Shown here in pieces: positions 19,473 through 29,740 of a stretch of DNA of 64,000 nucleotides. Made by a program: the position numbers and the translations under genes. The stretch is from Maritimibacter sp. Lineage in GTDB: Bacteria > Pseudomonadota > Alphaproteobacteria > Rhodobacterales > Rhodobacteraceae. The number at the start of each line of letters is the position of its first letter. Position 1 is the first letter of the stretch. The DNA is taken from assembly GCA_011389895.1 (NCBI GenBank), contig JAABTN010000015.1, positions 1 to 64,000 on the forward strand, read 5' to 3'. The notes under the pieces are model-generated. The model was given only the letters and a program-made list of their open reading frames with translations, did not search any database and was not told the DNA's origin.

Positions 19473-19508
19473 AAACCCGCTACGCCTGACGGCGGGGCGG
19501 GTTTTTTC
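19473..19508 (+). terminator. Rho-independent terminator after the beta-helix gene
   Basis: AAACCCGC (19473-19480) pairs with GCGGGTTT (19497-19504), closing a GC-rich loop, and is followed by TTT. It lies 38 bp after the stop codon. Confidence 0.85.
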
Positions 19509-19636
19509 GCGGACGCCCCTTTGGCTGGCGCTGTGGCAGGACACCGCCCACGCACGGGGCAGGAAAGCCAGCGCTTGGCAGGCGGGGCCCGCACGGTCTA
19601 TTGTTTCGAAAAACGAAACCCGGATCGGGGACAGGC

Positions 19637-20923
19637 ATGACTCACCCTTTGAAGATGAACCGTCGCGCAGCGGTCACAAGCCTTGGCGCCATGGTGGCGC
19701 TGGCGGCCTGTGGGCGCACGCCCGGTGGGGCCGCGCTTGCCGGCCCGTCCGACCCCGCCCCGGCGCGTCCATCGACGCTTGTCACCGATAATTCGGGGTT
19801 CGAAAGCTGGGTTGTCGGGTTCAAGGCGCGCGCAGAAGCACAGGGCTATTCCCGCAGCTTGCTGGACCAAGCCTTTCGTGGTGCGGGCTACATGCCCGAC
19901 GTGATCGCAAAGGATCGCAAGCAGACCGAGTTCACCCGCACGCTGGAGGATTATCTCGCCATTGCCGCCAGCGACACCCGGGTGAAGACGGGTCGTGAGA
20001 AGTATCGCCGCTATGCCTCGACCCTGTCGCGGATCGAGCAGACATATGGCGTTGAGGCCAAGATCGTCACCGCGGTCTGGGGGATGGAAAGCAGCTATGG
20101 CGCGCGGCGGGGCGTCGAGCCCTCGGTCTCGGCCATGTCGACGCTTGCCTATGACGGGCGCCGTGGCGCGTTTTTTGAAAAACAGCTTTTCGCGGTGCTG
20201 AAAATCCTTCAATCGGGCGATACGACCCCGGACAACATGGTCGGCTCATGGGCCGGGGCCATGGGCCATACGCAGTTCATGCCGACCTCCTATCTCGCCT
20301 ACGCGGTGGATTTCACCGGCGACGGGCGGCGCGACATCTGGGCTGATGACCCGACCGATGCCTTGGCGTCGGCGGCGAATTACCTACGCTCTTTCGGCTG
20401 GAAAACCGGTCAGCCATGGGGGGTGGAGGTCAAGCTGCCCGAAGGCTTCGACCGCTCGCGCGCCGGGTTTGCCAATACCCGCAATGTCGCGGATTGGACC
20501 GCGATGGGCGTGCGCGACATGGACGGGCGCGCGGTGGCGAACCATGGGCCGTCGCGCGTGATCGAACCGGCGGGCGGGGGTGGCCCCGCCTTCATGGTCT
20601 TCAACAATTTCGACGTGATCAAGCGCTACAACAATGCCACGTCTTATGCTATCGGTATCGGCCACTTGGGCGACCGCATCGCCGGAGGCGGCCCGATCCA
20701 GGGTGATTTCGGCCCCGATCCCCAAGGCCTGACCTTGGAAGACCGCAAGGATATTCAACGCCGCCTGACCGCCAAGGGCTTTGACACCGATGGCGCCGAT
20801 GGTGTGATCGGGGCAAAGTCCGAAGCCGCGATCCGGGCCTATGAGGCGGCCAATGGTCTGCCCTCGTCCGGGCTTGCGACCAAGGCGCTCTTGCGGCACC
20901 TTGGCGGTCGGCCGCGCGGGTAA
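19637..20923 (+). CDS. Lytic murein transglycosylase lipoprotein, MltB-like, with peptidoglycan-binding domain
   Basis: Cleaves the MurNAc-GlcNAc bond with formation of 1,6-anhydroMurNAc. The 428-residue protein begins with a lipoprotein signal (lipobox ALAAC, Cys about 25). An SLT_2 domain follows (about 50-345) with catalytic Glu about 151 in VWGMESSYG and the family motif GAMGHTQFMPTSY. The C-terminus is a peptidoglycan-binding helical domain (DIQRRLTAKGFDTDGADGVIG, about 360-420). I start at ATG 19637 (GGGGACAGG upstream), not the TTG at 19601. The methyltransferase gene starts 16 bp after its stop, so they are probably one transcript. Confidence 0.92.
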   Translation: MTHPLKMNRRAAVTSLGAMVALAACGRTPGGAALAGPSDPAPARPSTLVTDNSGFESWVVGFKARAEAQGYSRSLLDQAFRGAGYMPDVIAKDRKQTEFTRTLEDYLAIAASDTRVKTGREKYRRYASTLSRIEQTYGVEAKIVTAVWGMESSYGARRGVEPSVSAMSTLAYDGRRGAFFEKQLFAVLKILQSGDTTPDNMVGSWAGAMGHTQFMPTSYLAYAVDFTGDGRRDIWADDPTDALASAANYLRSFGWKTGQPWGVEVKLPEGFDRSRAGFANTRNVADWTAMGVRDMDGRAVANHGPSRVIEPAGGGGPAFMVFNNFDVIKRYNNATSYAIGIGHLGDRIAGGGPIQGDFGPDPQGLTLEDRKDIQRRLTAKGFDTDGADGVIGAKSEAAIRAYEAANGLPSSGLATKALLRHLGGRPRG

Positions 20924-20939
20924 TCAGGAGACATCACGC

Positions 20940-21536
20940 ATGTGGAACGAACGGTTCGCGACCGAGGACTACGTCTTCGGCAAAGCACCCTCGCAATTCA
21001 TGACCGCGCAAGCGGCGCATTTCGACGGGGTAGAGACCGCGCTTTTGATCGCCGATGGCGAAGGGCGCAATTCGGTCTGGTTGGCCGAGCGCGGACTTGA
21101 CGTGACCGCCATGGAGGCCAGCGAAAACGCGGTCGCAAAGGCCCGCAAGCTGGCCAAGGAACGCGGCGTATCGCTGCGCTTCGATCTGGCTGATATTTTC
21201 GACTACGATTGGGACGCGGTGCAATATGACCGGGTCATCGGGGTGTTCTTTCAATTCATGGGGCCCGAGGCGCGCGCCCGGGTTTTCGATGGCATGAAGC
21301 GCGCCACCGCCCCTGGCGGACGGGTGATGATCCACGGCTACACGCCCGAACAGCTTGCCCATGGGACCGGCGGACCGAAGGCGGTGGAGAACCTTTATAC
21401 CCCGGAAATGCTGGCAAATGCCTTCTCGGATTGGACGATCCTGCGGCTCGACTCCTACGAGCGCGAGTTGGACGAGGGCGAAGGGCATGCGGGGTTGTCC
21501 GCGCTGATTGACATCATCGCTGAAAAGCCGGTCTGA
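20940..21536 (+). CDS. SAM-dependent methyltransferase, class I (TehB/thiopurine-like)
   Basis: 198 residues with a compact Rossmann methyltransferase fold: WNERFATEDYVFGKAPSQFM (about 2-21, typical of TehB/TPMT-like enzymes), motif I ALLIADGEGRNSVWLA (about 37-52, variant GEGRNS), acidic residue in VTAMEASENA, and motif post-I DLADIFDYDW. The family methylates or detoxifies small molecules such as tellurite or thiopurines; the substrate here is unknown. AGGAG lies 9 bp before the ATG at 20940, and the gene follows the lytic transglycosylase closely. Confidence 0.82.
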   Translation: MWNERFATEDYVFGKAPSQFMTAQAAHFDGVETALLIADGEGRNSVWLAERGLDVTAMEASENAVAKARKLAKERGVSLRFDLADIFDYDWDAVQYDRVIGVFFQFMGPEARARVFDGMKRATAPGGRVMIHGYTPEQLAHGTGGPKAVENLYTPEMLANAFSDWTILRLDSYERELDEGEGHAGLSALIDIIAEKPV

Positions 21537-21603
21537 CAGGGTCTGTCACGCCCCTGATTTAGCCTCTTTCCCATCGCGGACATGCGTGGCAAGAGGGAAG
21601 GCC

Positions 21604-22950
21604 ATGCAACGTCTCGCCAGATATCTGCCCCATGCACGCGCGCATCTTGCGCTGGGTTTGCCGCTTGTCGGAAGCCAGTTGGCGCAGGTCGCGATCACCA
21701 CCGCTGATACGCTGATGATGGGTTGGTATGACGTGCGTGATCTGGCCGCGCTGGTGCTTTCGGCCAATCTGTTTCTGTTCCTGCTCTTGCTGGCGTCAGG
21801 CTTTGCCTGGGCGGTGATGCCGATGGTGGCCTCGGCCCACGAAGCGGGGGATGAGACACAGGTGCGCCGGGTCACGCGGATGGGCAACTGGCTCTCGGTT
21901 CTGGCCGCGCTCGTGTTCCTGCCGATCTTTTGGTATTCCGGCCCGATCTTGCGCCTGCTCGGGCAAGACCCCGAGATTTCCGAGCTGGCCCAGACCTACC
22001 TGCGGATCGCAGGCATCGGCATGTTGCCCGCGCTTACCGTCAATGTGCTGCGCTCCTACCTGTCGGCGCTTGAGCGCACGCAGGTGCTGTTTTGGATCTA
22101 TACCGCCGGGGCCGTCATCAACATCGCCCTCAACTGGGTTCTGATCTTCGGCAATCTCGGCGCGCCGGAGCTTGGCCTGCGCGGCGCGGCCATCGCCTCG
22201 ACCGCGGTGCATTTCCTGTCGTTCTTCGCGCTGGCGGCTTACGCGGTATACCTGTTTCCCAGCCATGGCCTGTTCGCGCGCTTCTGGCGGCCTGACTGGC
22301 TTGCCTTGGGTCAGGTGTTTCGCATGGGTTGGCAAATCGCCGTGACCACCGTGGCAGAGGTGGGGTTGTTCAATTTCACCGCGCTGATCATGGGCTGGAT
22401 CGGGACCATACAGCTTGCCGCCCACGGTATCGCGCTTCAGATCGCGACGATCACCTTCATGGTGCAACTCGGCCTGTCACAGGCCGCGACGGTGCGTGCG
22501 GGGCGGGCGATGGGGCGCGGAGACAGGCAAGGGCTGCTTGACGGGGCCTTGGCGGTCTGGGCGCTGGGCCTTGGCTTCGCGGTTCTGGCGATGGTGGCGT
22601 TTCTCACCATGCCTGATCTTCTGATCGGCTCGTTCGTTGACCCCGACGACCCGCTGCGGGGCGAAATCCTCGCCATTGGCGGCGCGCTTTTGGTGATGGC
22701 GGCCTTGTTTCAGTTCGTCGATGCGGCGCAGGTCATCGGAATTTCGATCCTGCGCGGGCTGCATGATACCCGCGTGCCGCTGATGATCGCGGTCATCAGC
22801 TATTGGGGCATCGGTGCGCCTGCGAGTTACCTGCTCGGCGTCACCTTCGGGGTCGGCGCGGTCGGGGTCTGGGTCGGGCTGGTGCTTGGGCTGAGCTTTG
22901 CGGCCGTCGGGCTTGCCATCCGGTTCCGGCTTTTGTCGTCGCGGGTCTAA
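21604..22950 (+). CDS. MATE family multidrug/Na+ (or H+) antiporter
   Basis: 448-residue inner-membrane transporter with about twelve hydrophobic segments and the MATE hallmarks LGLPLVGSQLAQVAITTADTLMMGWYD in TM1 and the symmetry-related GWQIAVTTVAEVGLFNFTALIMGWIG at about 240-265. It belongs to the NorM/DinF group and exports cationic drugs or metabolites in exchange for Na+ or H+. The ATG at 21604 has AGAGGGAAGGCC upstream. Its stop overlaps the convergent 134-residue gene by 4 bp. Confidence 0.92.
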   Translation: MQRLARYLPHARAHLALGLPLVGSQLAQVAITTADTLMMGWYDVRDLAALVLSANLFLFLLLLASGFAWAVMPMVASAHEAGDETQVRRVTRMGNWLSVLAALVFLPIFWYSGPILRLLGQDPEISELAQTYLRIAGIGMLPALTVNVLRSYLSALERTQVLFWIYTAGAVINIALNWVLIFGNLGAPELGLRGAAIASTAVHFLSFFALAAYAVYLFPSHGLFARFWRPDWLALGQVFRMGWQIAVTTVAEVGLFNFTALIMGWIGTIQLAAHGIALQIATITFMVQLGLSQAATVRAGRAMGRGDRQGLLDGALAVWALGLGFAVLAMVAFLTMPDLLIGSFVDPDDPLRGEILAIGGALLVMAALFQFVDAAQVIGISILRGLHDTRVPLMIAVISYWGIGAPASYLLGVTFGVGAVGVWVGLVLGLSFAAVGLAIRFRLLSSRV

Positions 22951-23351
22951 TCCTCGCGCATCAACCGCTCGGCCTTCTTGCGGACCAGAAGGGTGCGCAG
23001 GTCGTGCATCGCCATGAGCAGGCTGTCGGTTACCATCTCCAGCTGCCCGTCCTCGGCCCGGGTCTGCACCCAATGCGCTGTGTGATTGAGCGTATCGACC
23101 GCGCGCAGGATGTCGTCGATATCGCGGGCGGCAAGCAGGTCACGCCGCTCTTCCAACCAGTCGTGGATCGCCGCCATGTCTTCGTTCGACAGGGTGCGGT
23201 TCCCGTGTGGCTTCACTTCGCCGTTGCGGGTATTGACCACCGCGATTTGATCCATTTCGATCCGGCGATGGCGGTTTTGCGTGTCCACTTTGAACACGAA
23301 GGCGCCGTTTTCGCGGACGCGGAAATAATATTCGGGGAGTTCGGTGGACAT
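22947..23351 (-). CDS. Conserved protein of unknown function (134 residues)
   Basis: No family recognised. The N-terminal half is beta-like (YYFRVRENGAFVFKVDTQNRHRRIEMDQIAVVNTRNGEVK), reading as a small barrel or sensor module. The C-terminal half is helical and charged (DWLEERRDLLAARDIDDILRAVDTLNHTAHWVQTR..., ending RKKAERLMRED). It has neither signal nor membrane segment. The start has only A-rich sequence upstream (GAGAAAAAACGAGCCCC). Coding is supported by frame-consistent GC3 bias and by the tight convergent fit with the MATE gene. Confidence 0.65.
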   Translation of the reverse strand: MSTELPEYYFRVRENGAFVFKVDTQNRHRRIEMDQIAVVNTRNGEVKPHGNRTLSNEDMAAIHDWLEERRDLLAARDIDDILRAVDTLNHTAHWVQTRAEDGQLEMVTDSLLMAMHDLRTLLVRKKAERLMRED

Positions 23352-23446
23352 GGGGCTCGTTTTTTCTCGTTACGGAACAATCTTAACCATTACGGCCAAT
23401 TTTCGCCAGTCAATCGGCTGCCTGTCCCGAGGTCAAGCGGCGCGGC

Positions 23447-24727
<1,281 letters not shown>

Positions 24728-24729
24728 TC

Positions 24730-25116
24730 ATGGACGACAATTGGTATTCCGACGATGCCGCGACCTTTGGTGATCGGCTGGCAGGCGCGCGCGAAGCAGC
24801 GGGGATGAGCCAGAAGGATCTTGCCAAACGTCTGGGTGTGAAGGTGAAAACCCTGTCGGCTTGGGAAAACGATCTGACTGAACCCCGTGCCAACCGGTTG
24901 CAGCTTATGTCCGGCCTGCTCAGCGTTTCGCTCGGCTGGCTTCTGACCGGCGAGGGCGAAGGGGTCGAACCGCCGGACGGCGAGGGCGCGCTCAGCCCCG
25001 ATGCGCAGGCGCTTTTGCTTGAACTTCGCGAACTGCGGGGTGATATCAACGATGCAACAAAGCGGCTTGCCCGGTTGGAGAAATCGCTGCGGCAGGCGTT
25101 GAAGGAGACCGGATGA
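24730..25116 (+). CDS. XRE-family helix-turn-helix regulator upstream of sdhE
   Basis: 128 residues. The HTH_3 domain spans about 13-68: FGDRLAGAREAAGMSQKDLAKRLGVKVKTLSAWENDLTEPRANRLQLM. A Pro/Gly/Asp linker follows, then a C-terminal coiled coil (LLELRELRGDINDATKRLARLEKSLRQAL) likely for dimerisation. GGGAGAGATC precedes the ATG at 24730. Its stop overlaps the sdhE start (ATGA), so it is translationally coupled to sdhE; target genes are unknown. It is divergent from aspC across an 80-bp region. Confidence 0.85.
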   Translation: MDDNWYSDDAATFGDRLAGAREAAGMSQKDLAKRLGVKVKTLSAWENDLTEPRANRLQLMSGLLSVSLGWLLTGEGEGVEPPDGEGALSPDAQALLLELRELRGDINDATKRLARLEKSLRQALKETG

Positions 25117-25400
25117 CGACCAGGACGCCCGCGACGACCGAAGATCCCGATGCCCGGCTCAGAAAGCTGGGCATGCGGTCATGGCGGCGCGGGATCAAGG
25201 AGATGGACATCATCCTTGGGCATTTCAGCGATGATCGTCTGGCCGTTCTCGACCCTGACACGCTCGATCTCTACGACGCGCTCTTGTCGGAAAACGATCA
25301 GGATCTTTACCAATGGGTCTCCGGGCAAGCGGCCCCGCCCGAACGCTTCGCGGGTCTGGTCGGCGATATCGCGGATCACGCCGTGACGCGCACGCGCTAG
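25113..25400 (+). CDS. sdhE: FAD assembly factor SdhE (succinate dehydrogenase assembly factor 2)
   Basis: Small cytosolic protein (95 residues) that promotes covalent flavinylation of SdhA. It has the family core RRGIKEMDIILGHF (about 25-38, the RGxxE motif that contacts the flavoprotein), then LDLYDALLSENDQDLYQWVSGQ. Its length and motif order match SdhE/YgfY/SDH5. It overlaps the XRE gene by 4 bp. The sdh genes themselves are not in the window. Confidence 0.93.
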   Translation: MTTRTPATTEDPDARLRKLGMRSWRRGIKEMDIILGHFSDDRLAVLDPDTLDLYDALLSENDQDLYQWVSGQAAPPERFAGLVGDIADHAVTRTR

Positions 25401-25529
25401 ACCGCCGGCCAACGCATGGGCCGTGTGCTGCCCGCGCGCTGTTGAGTGGCGAAAAAAGCATCGCGGTTTAACCGAATATTCCGATTTTTGTCTCAACTCT
25501 GGCCTGACCGAGCGGAAACGGAGGCCGGG

Positions 25530-26027
25530 ATGAGCATGTATAACCCTATTTCGGGGGGCATCGAGACGGGCTTCATGTCCCAGTATCTCGACGCATTGTC
25601 GATGGTTGAGCGGCTGCATCGGCTATTGCTTGACGTGATCAAGGATGAATTCGAACGGCTGGGGGTGCTGGAGATCAATGCGGTTCAGGCGCTGATGCTG
25701 TTCAACATCGGGGAGAACGAGGTTACGGCGGGCGAATTGAAATCCCGCGGCTATTACCAGGGCTCCAACGTGTCCTACAATCTCAAGAAACTGGTTGATA
25801 TGGGCTATATGCACCACCAGCGATCCGAGATCGACCGACGCTCGGTCCGGGTGCGGCTGACCGACCGGGGGCGCGAGGTGCGCAGGGTGGTGGCAGAGCT
25901 TTTCGAACGGCACGCAACCGGGCTTGAGGAACGAAAGGTGCTCTCGCTCGACGGAATCGAGGAAATCAATTCATCGCTCAAACGGATCGAGAGATACTGG
26001 ACCGACCAAATCCGCTATATCTACTGA
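25530..26027 (+). CDS. MarR-type winged-helix regulator, LdtR-like
   Basis: 165 residues. The recognition region reads EVTAGELKSRGYYQGSNVSYNLKKLVDMGYMHHQ with a wing DRRSVRVRLTDRG, very close to what I recall of LdtR from Liberibacter/Sinorhizobium, a regulator of an L,D-transpeptidase and of envelope stress tolerance. The long helix LSMVERLHRLLLDVIKDEFERLG would form the dimer interface and ligand pocket. GGAGGCCGGG lies just before the ATG at 25530. No L,D-transpeptidase is adjacent, so the target assignment is inferred. It overlaps the convergent VWA gene by 7 bp. Confidence 0.82.
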   Translation: MSMYNPISGGIETGFMSQYLDALSMVERLHRLLLDVIKDEFERLGVLEINAVQALMLFNIGENEVTAGELKSRGYYQGSNVSYNLKKLVDMGYMHHQRSEIDRRSVRVRLTDRGREVRRVVAELFERHATGLEERKVLSLDGIEEINSSLKRIERYWTDQIRYIY

Positions 26028-26782
26028 TGCTCGCGGTCCGGGGGGATCAATTGCCCCACCGCCATGGTCTTGATTTCACGCAGGAGCTTTTTCTCCATCG
26101 CGCGGGCGTAATCCTCGAACCCGTCGGCAATTTCGACGAAGGCATCAGGCCCCCGGATCACCCGCGTTTCGAAATAGGCGACCAGGTCGTCGTCGCCGGG
26201 GCCCGCGCCCATGGAATCGATGGTCAGTATGACCAGCCCGTTCACGGTGACCCCTTGAAGCTCCGGGAGGGCCCGCAAGTCTTCCGGGTCCGGCCCGGTG
26301 TTGGATTTCCCGTCACCGGAAATGTCGAGCGTAGACGCCCAGCAAGCAGGGCCTTGTGCCAGTGCCCGCGCCCCGGTCGCCATCGCCGTGCCAAGCGCGG
26401 TGGAGGGGGGCGAGGGGCTGCGTTCGGTCCCCGCCAGACGGCGTGCTGTGTCAAGAAGCACGCCCTCGTCGGTGATCCGGGTCCAGGGCACCAGCACGTT
26501 TTGAAACTCCGGCCCGCTCCATTCGAACACATGTACCGCGATGGGCGCGGCACCCGCGACAAGGATCGCGTCCGAGACGCGCGGGGTGGTCAGGGCTTCG
26601 GCCAAACCATCGATTTGCAGGCGATATTCCTTCGAATCCACCGACCCGGATACATCCAGCGCGAGGACCAGCGCCTGTCGGCACGCGGGCTGTTCTGCCT
26701 CCTGCGCCACTGCCGGGGCAGCTCCACCGGCCAGCACTGCGACGAGGATCAGCGTCCTCAAAGCCGCCGCCACCGCGCGCAC
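26021..26782 (-). CDS. DUF1194 (von Willebrand factor A-like) secreted protein
   Basis: 253 residues: signal peptide VRAVAAALRTLILVAVLAGGAAPAVAQ in outline (cleavage about 26/27), then a VWA-like DUF1194 domain whose MIDAS begins ALVLALDVSGSVD (about 39-51) with further acidic residues in TLDISGDGKSNTG. Function unknown; the metal-dependent adhesion site suggests protein binding outside the cytoplasm. I prefer the GTG at 26782, which starts the signal peptide and lies 17 bp after the upstream stop. An ATG at 26860 would overlap the upstream gene by 62 bp and add an uncharacteristic leader. Confidence 0.75.
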   Translation of the reverse strand: MRAVAAALRTLILVAVLAGGAAPAVAQEAEQPACRQALVLALDVSGSVDSKEYRLQIDGLAEALTTPRVSDAILVAGAAPIAVHVFEWSGPEFQNVLVPWTRITDEGVLLDTARRLAGTERSPSPPSTALGTAMATGARALAQGPACWASTLDISGDGKSNTGPDPEDLRALPELQGVTVNGLVILTIDSMGAGPGDDDLVAYFETRVIRGPDAFVEIADGFEDYARAMEKKLLREIKTMAVGQLIPPDREHQ

Positions 26783-26798
26783 CCTGCCAGATCCGGGG

Positions 26799-28184
26799 TC
26801 AAAACCGGGATTGCAGACTGATCCCCGCCGACAGGCTTTGCTGGCTGTATAGCGAGACATTCGACACGCTCCGATTGGCCTGAAGGCTCACCACCGGGGC
26901 GAAGCCCATATATGCGAGATCGCGAAACTCGGCCGACACCTCGACCCCGACCATGTGGTCTTGCCGCCCCACGTTCGTATAGGGCGACGCCTTGTAATCC
27001 TTATAGCCATAATGCGCCCCGAGGGTGAAGATCGTGCCGAGAACCGGTGTATCGAAGGCATAAGACAGCGAAACCTCCGGCATGCTGTATTCCTGCACCG
27101 CGTTGGCGGACACCGATTTGCTATAGCCCAACCTCCCGGTGATATGGTCGCCCCAGTCAAGCTGGTGCACATAAGACGCCCCGACATGCCCGACCGTTTC
27201 ATGGGCCCGCCCCGGTCGCGCGTGCAGCACCCGGTCGGCCCGCCCGGTCAAGGTAAGCGAATCCTGCCCGCCCGCAACTGGCAGCGTCAGGGCAAGACCG
27301 GCACCGAACCGGTCGGTCAATTTCGCGCCGCCATACCACGTGCGCCCGACTTGCCCCGACAGCGCGACCAGCGTGCCCGCGCTGTCCAGAAGTTGCACAT
27401 GCCGCCCGATCAGTGTCACCGCGTGGTAGTCGAAATCACGCCCCGATGCGCCGGGGGCCGCCGCCTGTGATGCGGGTGTAAGCCAATTCATGCGCCCCGC
27501 CGCCTCGATCCCGATATGGCTTTGCGAGGTGGCGGTTTCTGCGAACCGGTATTGCACCGCTGCGGTCGCCTCGGCGGTGTAGCCGTCTAGCGCGCGCGCA
27601 GTGGGCGAGAGCACGAAGGGCAGCCCCTGGATCGCGATGATCCGCTCGGACGACCCGTTGTTCACGTTGGAATTCGGCGCGGCCCCGACGGAAAACCGAA
27701 ACGTCCAAGGGTTTTCGCGTTTCACATGGGCATAGGCGCTTGCAACACGGGTCACCTCGGCCTCGCTGCGGGTGTGCTGGACGGCGCGGCGGAGCCAGTA
27801 TTGGGCGAACGTGTGTTGGCCGTTCTGGGTCAGGACATCGGCAAGGATCATGGCCGAAACGTAACGGGCGGGCGCAACATCAGCGGCCCGATAGGCGGCC
27901 AGCGCGGCCTGCCGCGCGGCGCGTGGTTGGCCCAGTGTGGCCAGTGCACGGGCCTTGATCAACAGGGCGTCGATATGGCCGGGGTCGCGCGCAAGGCTGT
28001 CTTCTGCCGCCGCGAGCGCTACCTGGGGGGCTTGCTCCAGCTGCGCCGCCGCCTCTGCCAGTTCATCTTGCGCAGAAGCACCGCTGCCGACGAGGCACAG
28101 GGCAAGCGTGGCGGCCCGCAGATACCTGCGTGCCAACCCGGCGCGCGCGGCTGCGCGCCCTGCGATGCGTCGGTGTTCGGTCAT
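26799..28184 (-). CDS. Slam-like outer-membrane protein (TPR domain plus DUF560 beta-barrel)
   Basis: 461 residues: basic n-region and signal peptide (AATLALCLVGSGASAQ, cleavage near 39), about 120 residues of TPR-like helices (LEQAPQVALAAAEDSLARDPGHIDALLIKARALATLGQPRAARQAALAAY in outline), then about 290 residues of alternating beta strands ending in Phe (SLQSRF), as outer-membrane barrels do. This is the architecture of surface lipoprotein assembly modulators (Slam, DUF560), which move lipoproteins or secreted clients to the surface. Start ATG 28184. The VWA-like gene directly downstream may be a client, but has no lipobox. Confidence 0.75.
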   Translation of the reverse strand: MTEHRRIAGRAAARAGLARRYLRAATLALCLVGSGASAQDELAEAAAQLEQAPQVALAAAEDSLARDPGHIDALLIKARALATLGQPRAARQAALAAYRAADVAPARYVSAMILADVLTQNGQHTFAQYWLRRAVQHTRSEAEVTRVASAYAHVKRENPWTFRFSVGAAPNSNVNNGSSERIIAIQGLPFVLSPTARALDGYTAEATAAVQYRFAETATSQSHIGIEAAGRMNWLTPASQAAAPGASGRDFDYHAVTLIGRHVQLLDSAGTLVALSGQVGRTWYGGAKLTDRFGAGLALTLPVAGGQDSLTLTGRADRVLHARPGRAHETVGHVGASYVHQLDWGDHITGRLGYSKSVSANAVQEYSMPEVSLSYAFDTPVLGTIFTLGAHYGYKDYKASPYTNVGRQDHMVGVEVSAEFRDLAYMGFAPVVSLQANRSVSNVSLYSQQSLSAGISLQSRF

Positions 28185-28309
28185 GCTGCTCGACCGCCTT
28201 TTTCTTTTGAGGTTTCCAGCCATCGGGGCGCAAGTCAAGCATGGAAGACACTGGAACGTGGCGCGGATGTATGAGAAAACGCCTCTACGGGTCGTTTGGG
28301 GGGAAGCCG

Positions 28310-29152
28310 ATGCAACAATATCTTGATGCGCTCCGCACCATTCTGGACAAAGGGGTCGAGACCACGGATCGCACCGGGACCGGCACCACAAGCCATTTCG
28401 GCATGCAGATGCGCTATGATCTGGCCGATGGTTTTCCGCTTGTCACCACCAAGAAACTGCACCTGCGGTCGATCATTCACGAATTGCTGTGGTTTCTGTC
28501 TGGCGACACCAATATCGCGTATCTGAAAGAGAACGGGGTGTCGATCTGGGACGAATGGGCCGATGAAAACGGGGATCTTGGCCCGGTCTACGGCCACCAG
28601 TGGCGTCATTTCCCGAAGGTCACGAGAGGCCGCGCGGACGAGGGCGCGGATGACGGGGCGGTGAAACTGCTCTTGGGCGAAGTCGACCAGATCGCCGATC
28701 TTGTCGAGATGATCCGGGTCAGCCCGGACAGCCGCCGCTTGATCGTGTCGGCGTGGAACCCCGGCGATGTGCCCGACATGGCGCTGCCGCCCTGTCACAC
28801 GCTGTGGCAGGTCAAGATCCTCGGGGGCAAGCTGCATCTTCAGCTCTACCAACGTTCGGCGGACATGTTTCTGGGCGTGCCGTTCAACATCGCGTCCTAT
28901 GCGCTGTTGCAGGTCATGCTGGCCCATGTGACCGGCTATGTGCCCGGCACCTTCGTCCATACGCTTGGGGATGCGCATATCTATTCCAACCACATGGACC
29001 AGGTGCACGAACAATTGTTGCGCGCGCCCCGTCCGCTGCCCGGTATCGAGATCACAAGGGATGTCGCGTCGATCTTCGATTTCCGATACGAGGATTTCGC
29101 CTTCCCGGGGTATGATCCGCATCCGGGCATCAAGGCCCCGGTGGCGGTCTGA
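28310..29152 (+). CDS. thyA: Thymidylate synthase
   Basis: dUMP to dTMP using methylene-tetrahydrofolate. 280 residues with catalytic Cys about 162 in LPPCHTLWQ, folate/dUMP segments [22 protein letters not shown] and the Arg/Ser/Asn set [20 protein letters not shown]. Compared with the 264-residue E. coli enzyme there is an extra acidic stretch after WRHF ([18 protein letters not shown], about 108-125). GGGGGGAAGCC precedes the ATG at 28310. The stop overlaps the folA start by one base, so both are made from one message. Divergent from the Slam-like gene. Confidence 0.97.
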   Translation: MQQYLDALRTILDKGVETTDRTGTGTTSHFGMQMRYDLADGFPLVTTKKLHLRSIIHELLWFLSGDTNIAYLKENGVSIWDEWADENGDLGPVYGHQWRHFPKVTRGRADEGADDGAVKLLLGEVDQIADLVEMIRVSPDSRRLIVSAWNPGDVPDMALPPCHTLWQVKILGGKLHLQLYQRSADMFLGVPFNIASYALLQVMLAHVTGYVPGTFVHTLGDAHIYSNHMDQVHEQLLRAPRPLPGIEITRDVASIFDFRYEDFAFPGYDPHPGIKAPVAV

Positions 29153-29628
29153 TGCTGACGTTGATCGTGGCCCGGGACGCGGCAGGTGCCATCGGCAAGG
29201 ACGGGGATATTCCGTGGCGCGCGCCCGAAGATCTGAAGATGTTTCAGCGCGAGACAAAGGGGGGTGCGCTGGTCATGGGGCGGCGCACTTGGGAAAGCCT
29301 GCCGGTCAAGCCCTTGAAAGACCGTCTGAATTGCGTGGTGTCGCGCGACCCAAGCCTTGCGGAACATGTCTTCGAAACCCCGGAGGCGGCGATCAAATCC
29401 GCTTATGACGCTGGGTATCACCGGGTCTACGGGATCGGGGGCGCGGGGATTTACGAGGCGCTCTTGCCGCTTGCGGATCGGTTGATGGTGACCGAGATCG
29501 CGTTGTCAGTCGACGGGGCGGACGCGCATTTCCCGGAATTCGATGAGGCTGACTGGCGCGAGGTGACGCGCCGCGAGTTGCGCGGGACGGCCCCGACCTG
29601 CGTGGTGCGCGAGCTGCTTCGGCTTTGA
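29152..29628 (+). CDS. folA: Dihydrofolate reductase
   Basis: Regenerates tetrahydrofolate from the dihydrofolate produced by ThyA. 158 residues with the family start LTLIVARDAAGAIGKDGDIPWRAPEDLKMF (Trp and the substrate-binding acidic residue of the WRxPEDL segment), GRRTWESLP, and GIGGAGIYEALLP near 96-108 for NADPH. It begins inside the thyA stop codon (TGATG), giving the classic thyA-folA pair. Confidence 0.96.
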   Translation: MLTLIVARDAAGAIGKDGDIPWRAPEDLKMFQRETKGGALVMGRRTWESLPVKPLKDRLNCVVSRDPSLAEHVFETPEAAIKSAYDAGYHRVYGIGGAGIYEALLPLADRLMVTEIALSVDGADAHFPEFDEADWREVTRRELRGTAPTCVVRELLRL

Positions 29629-29740
29629 CGCCTGCGCGCGGTCGTTGGCCCGTCGTGCGCGGTCCGGCTGAAAACGGCGGCTCGAGTCATCCAAACCCTG
29701 CGGCTCCCCGTAATCAGATCAAACAAGACAAAGGTGCGCG

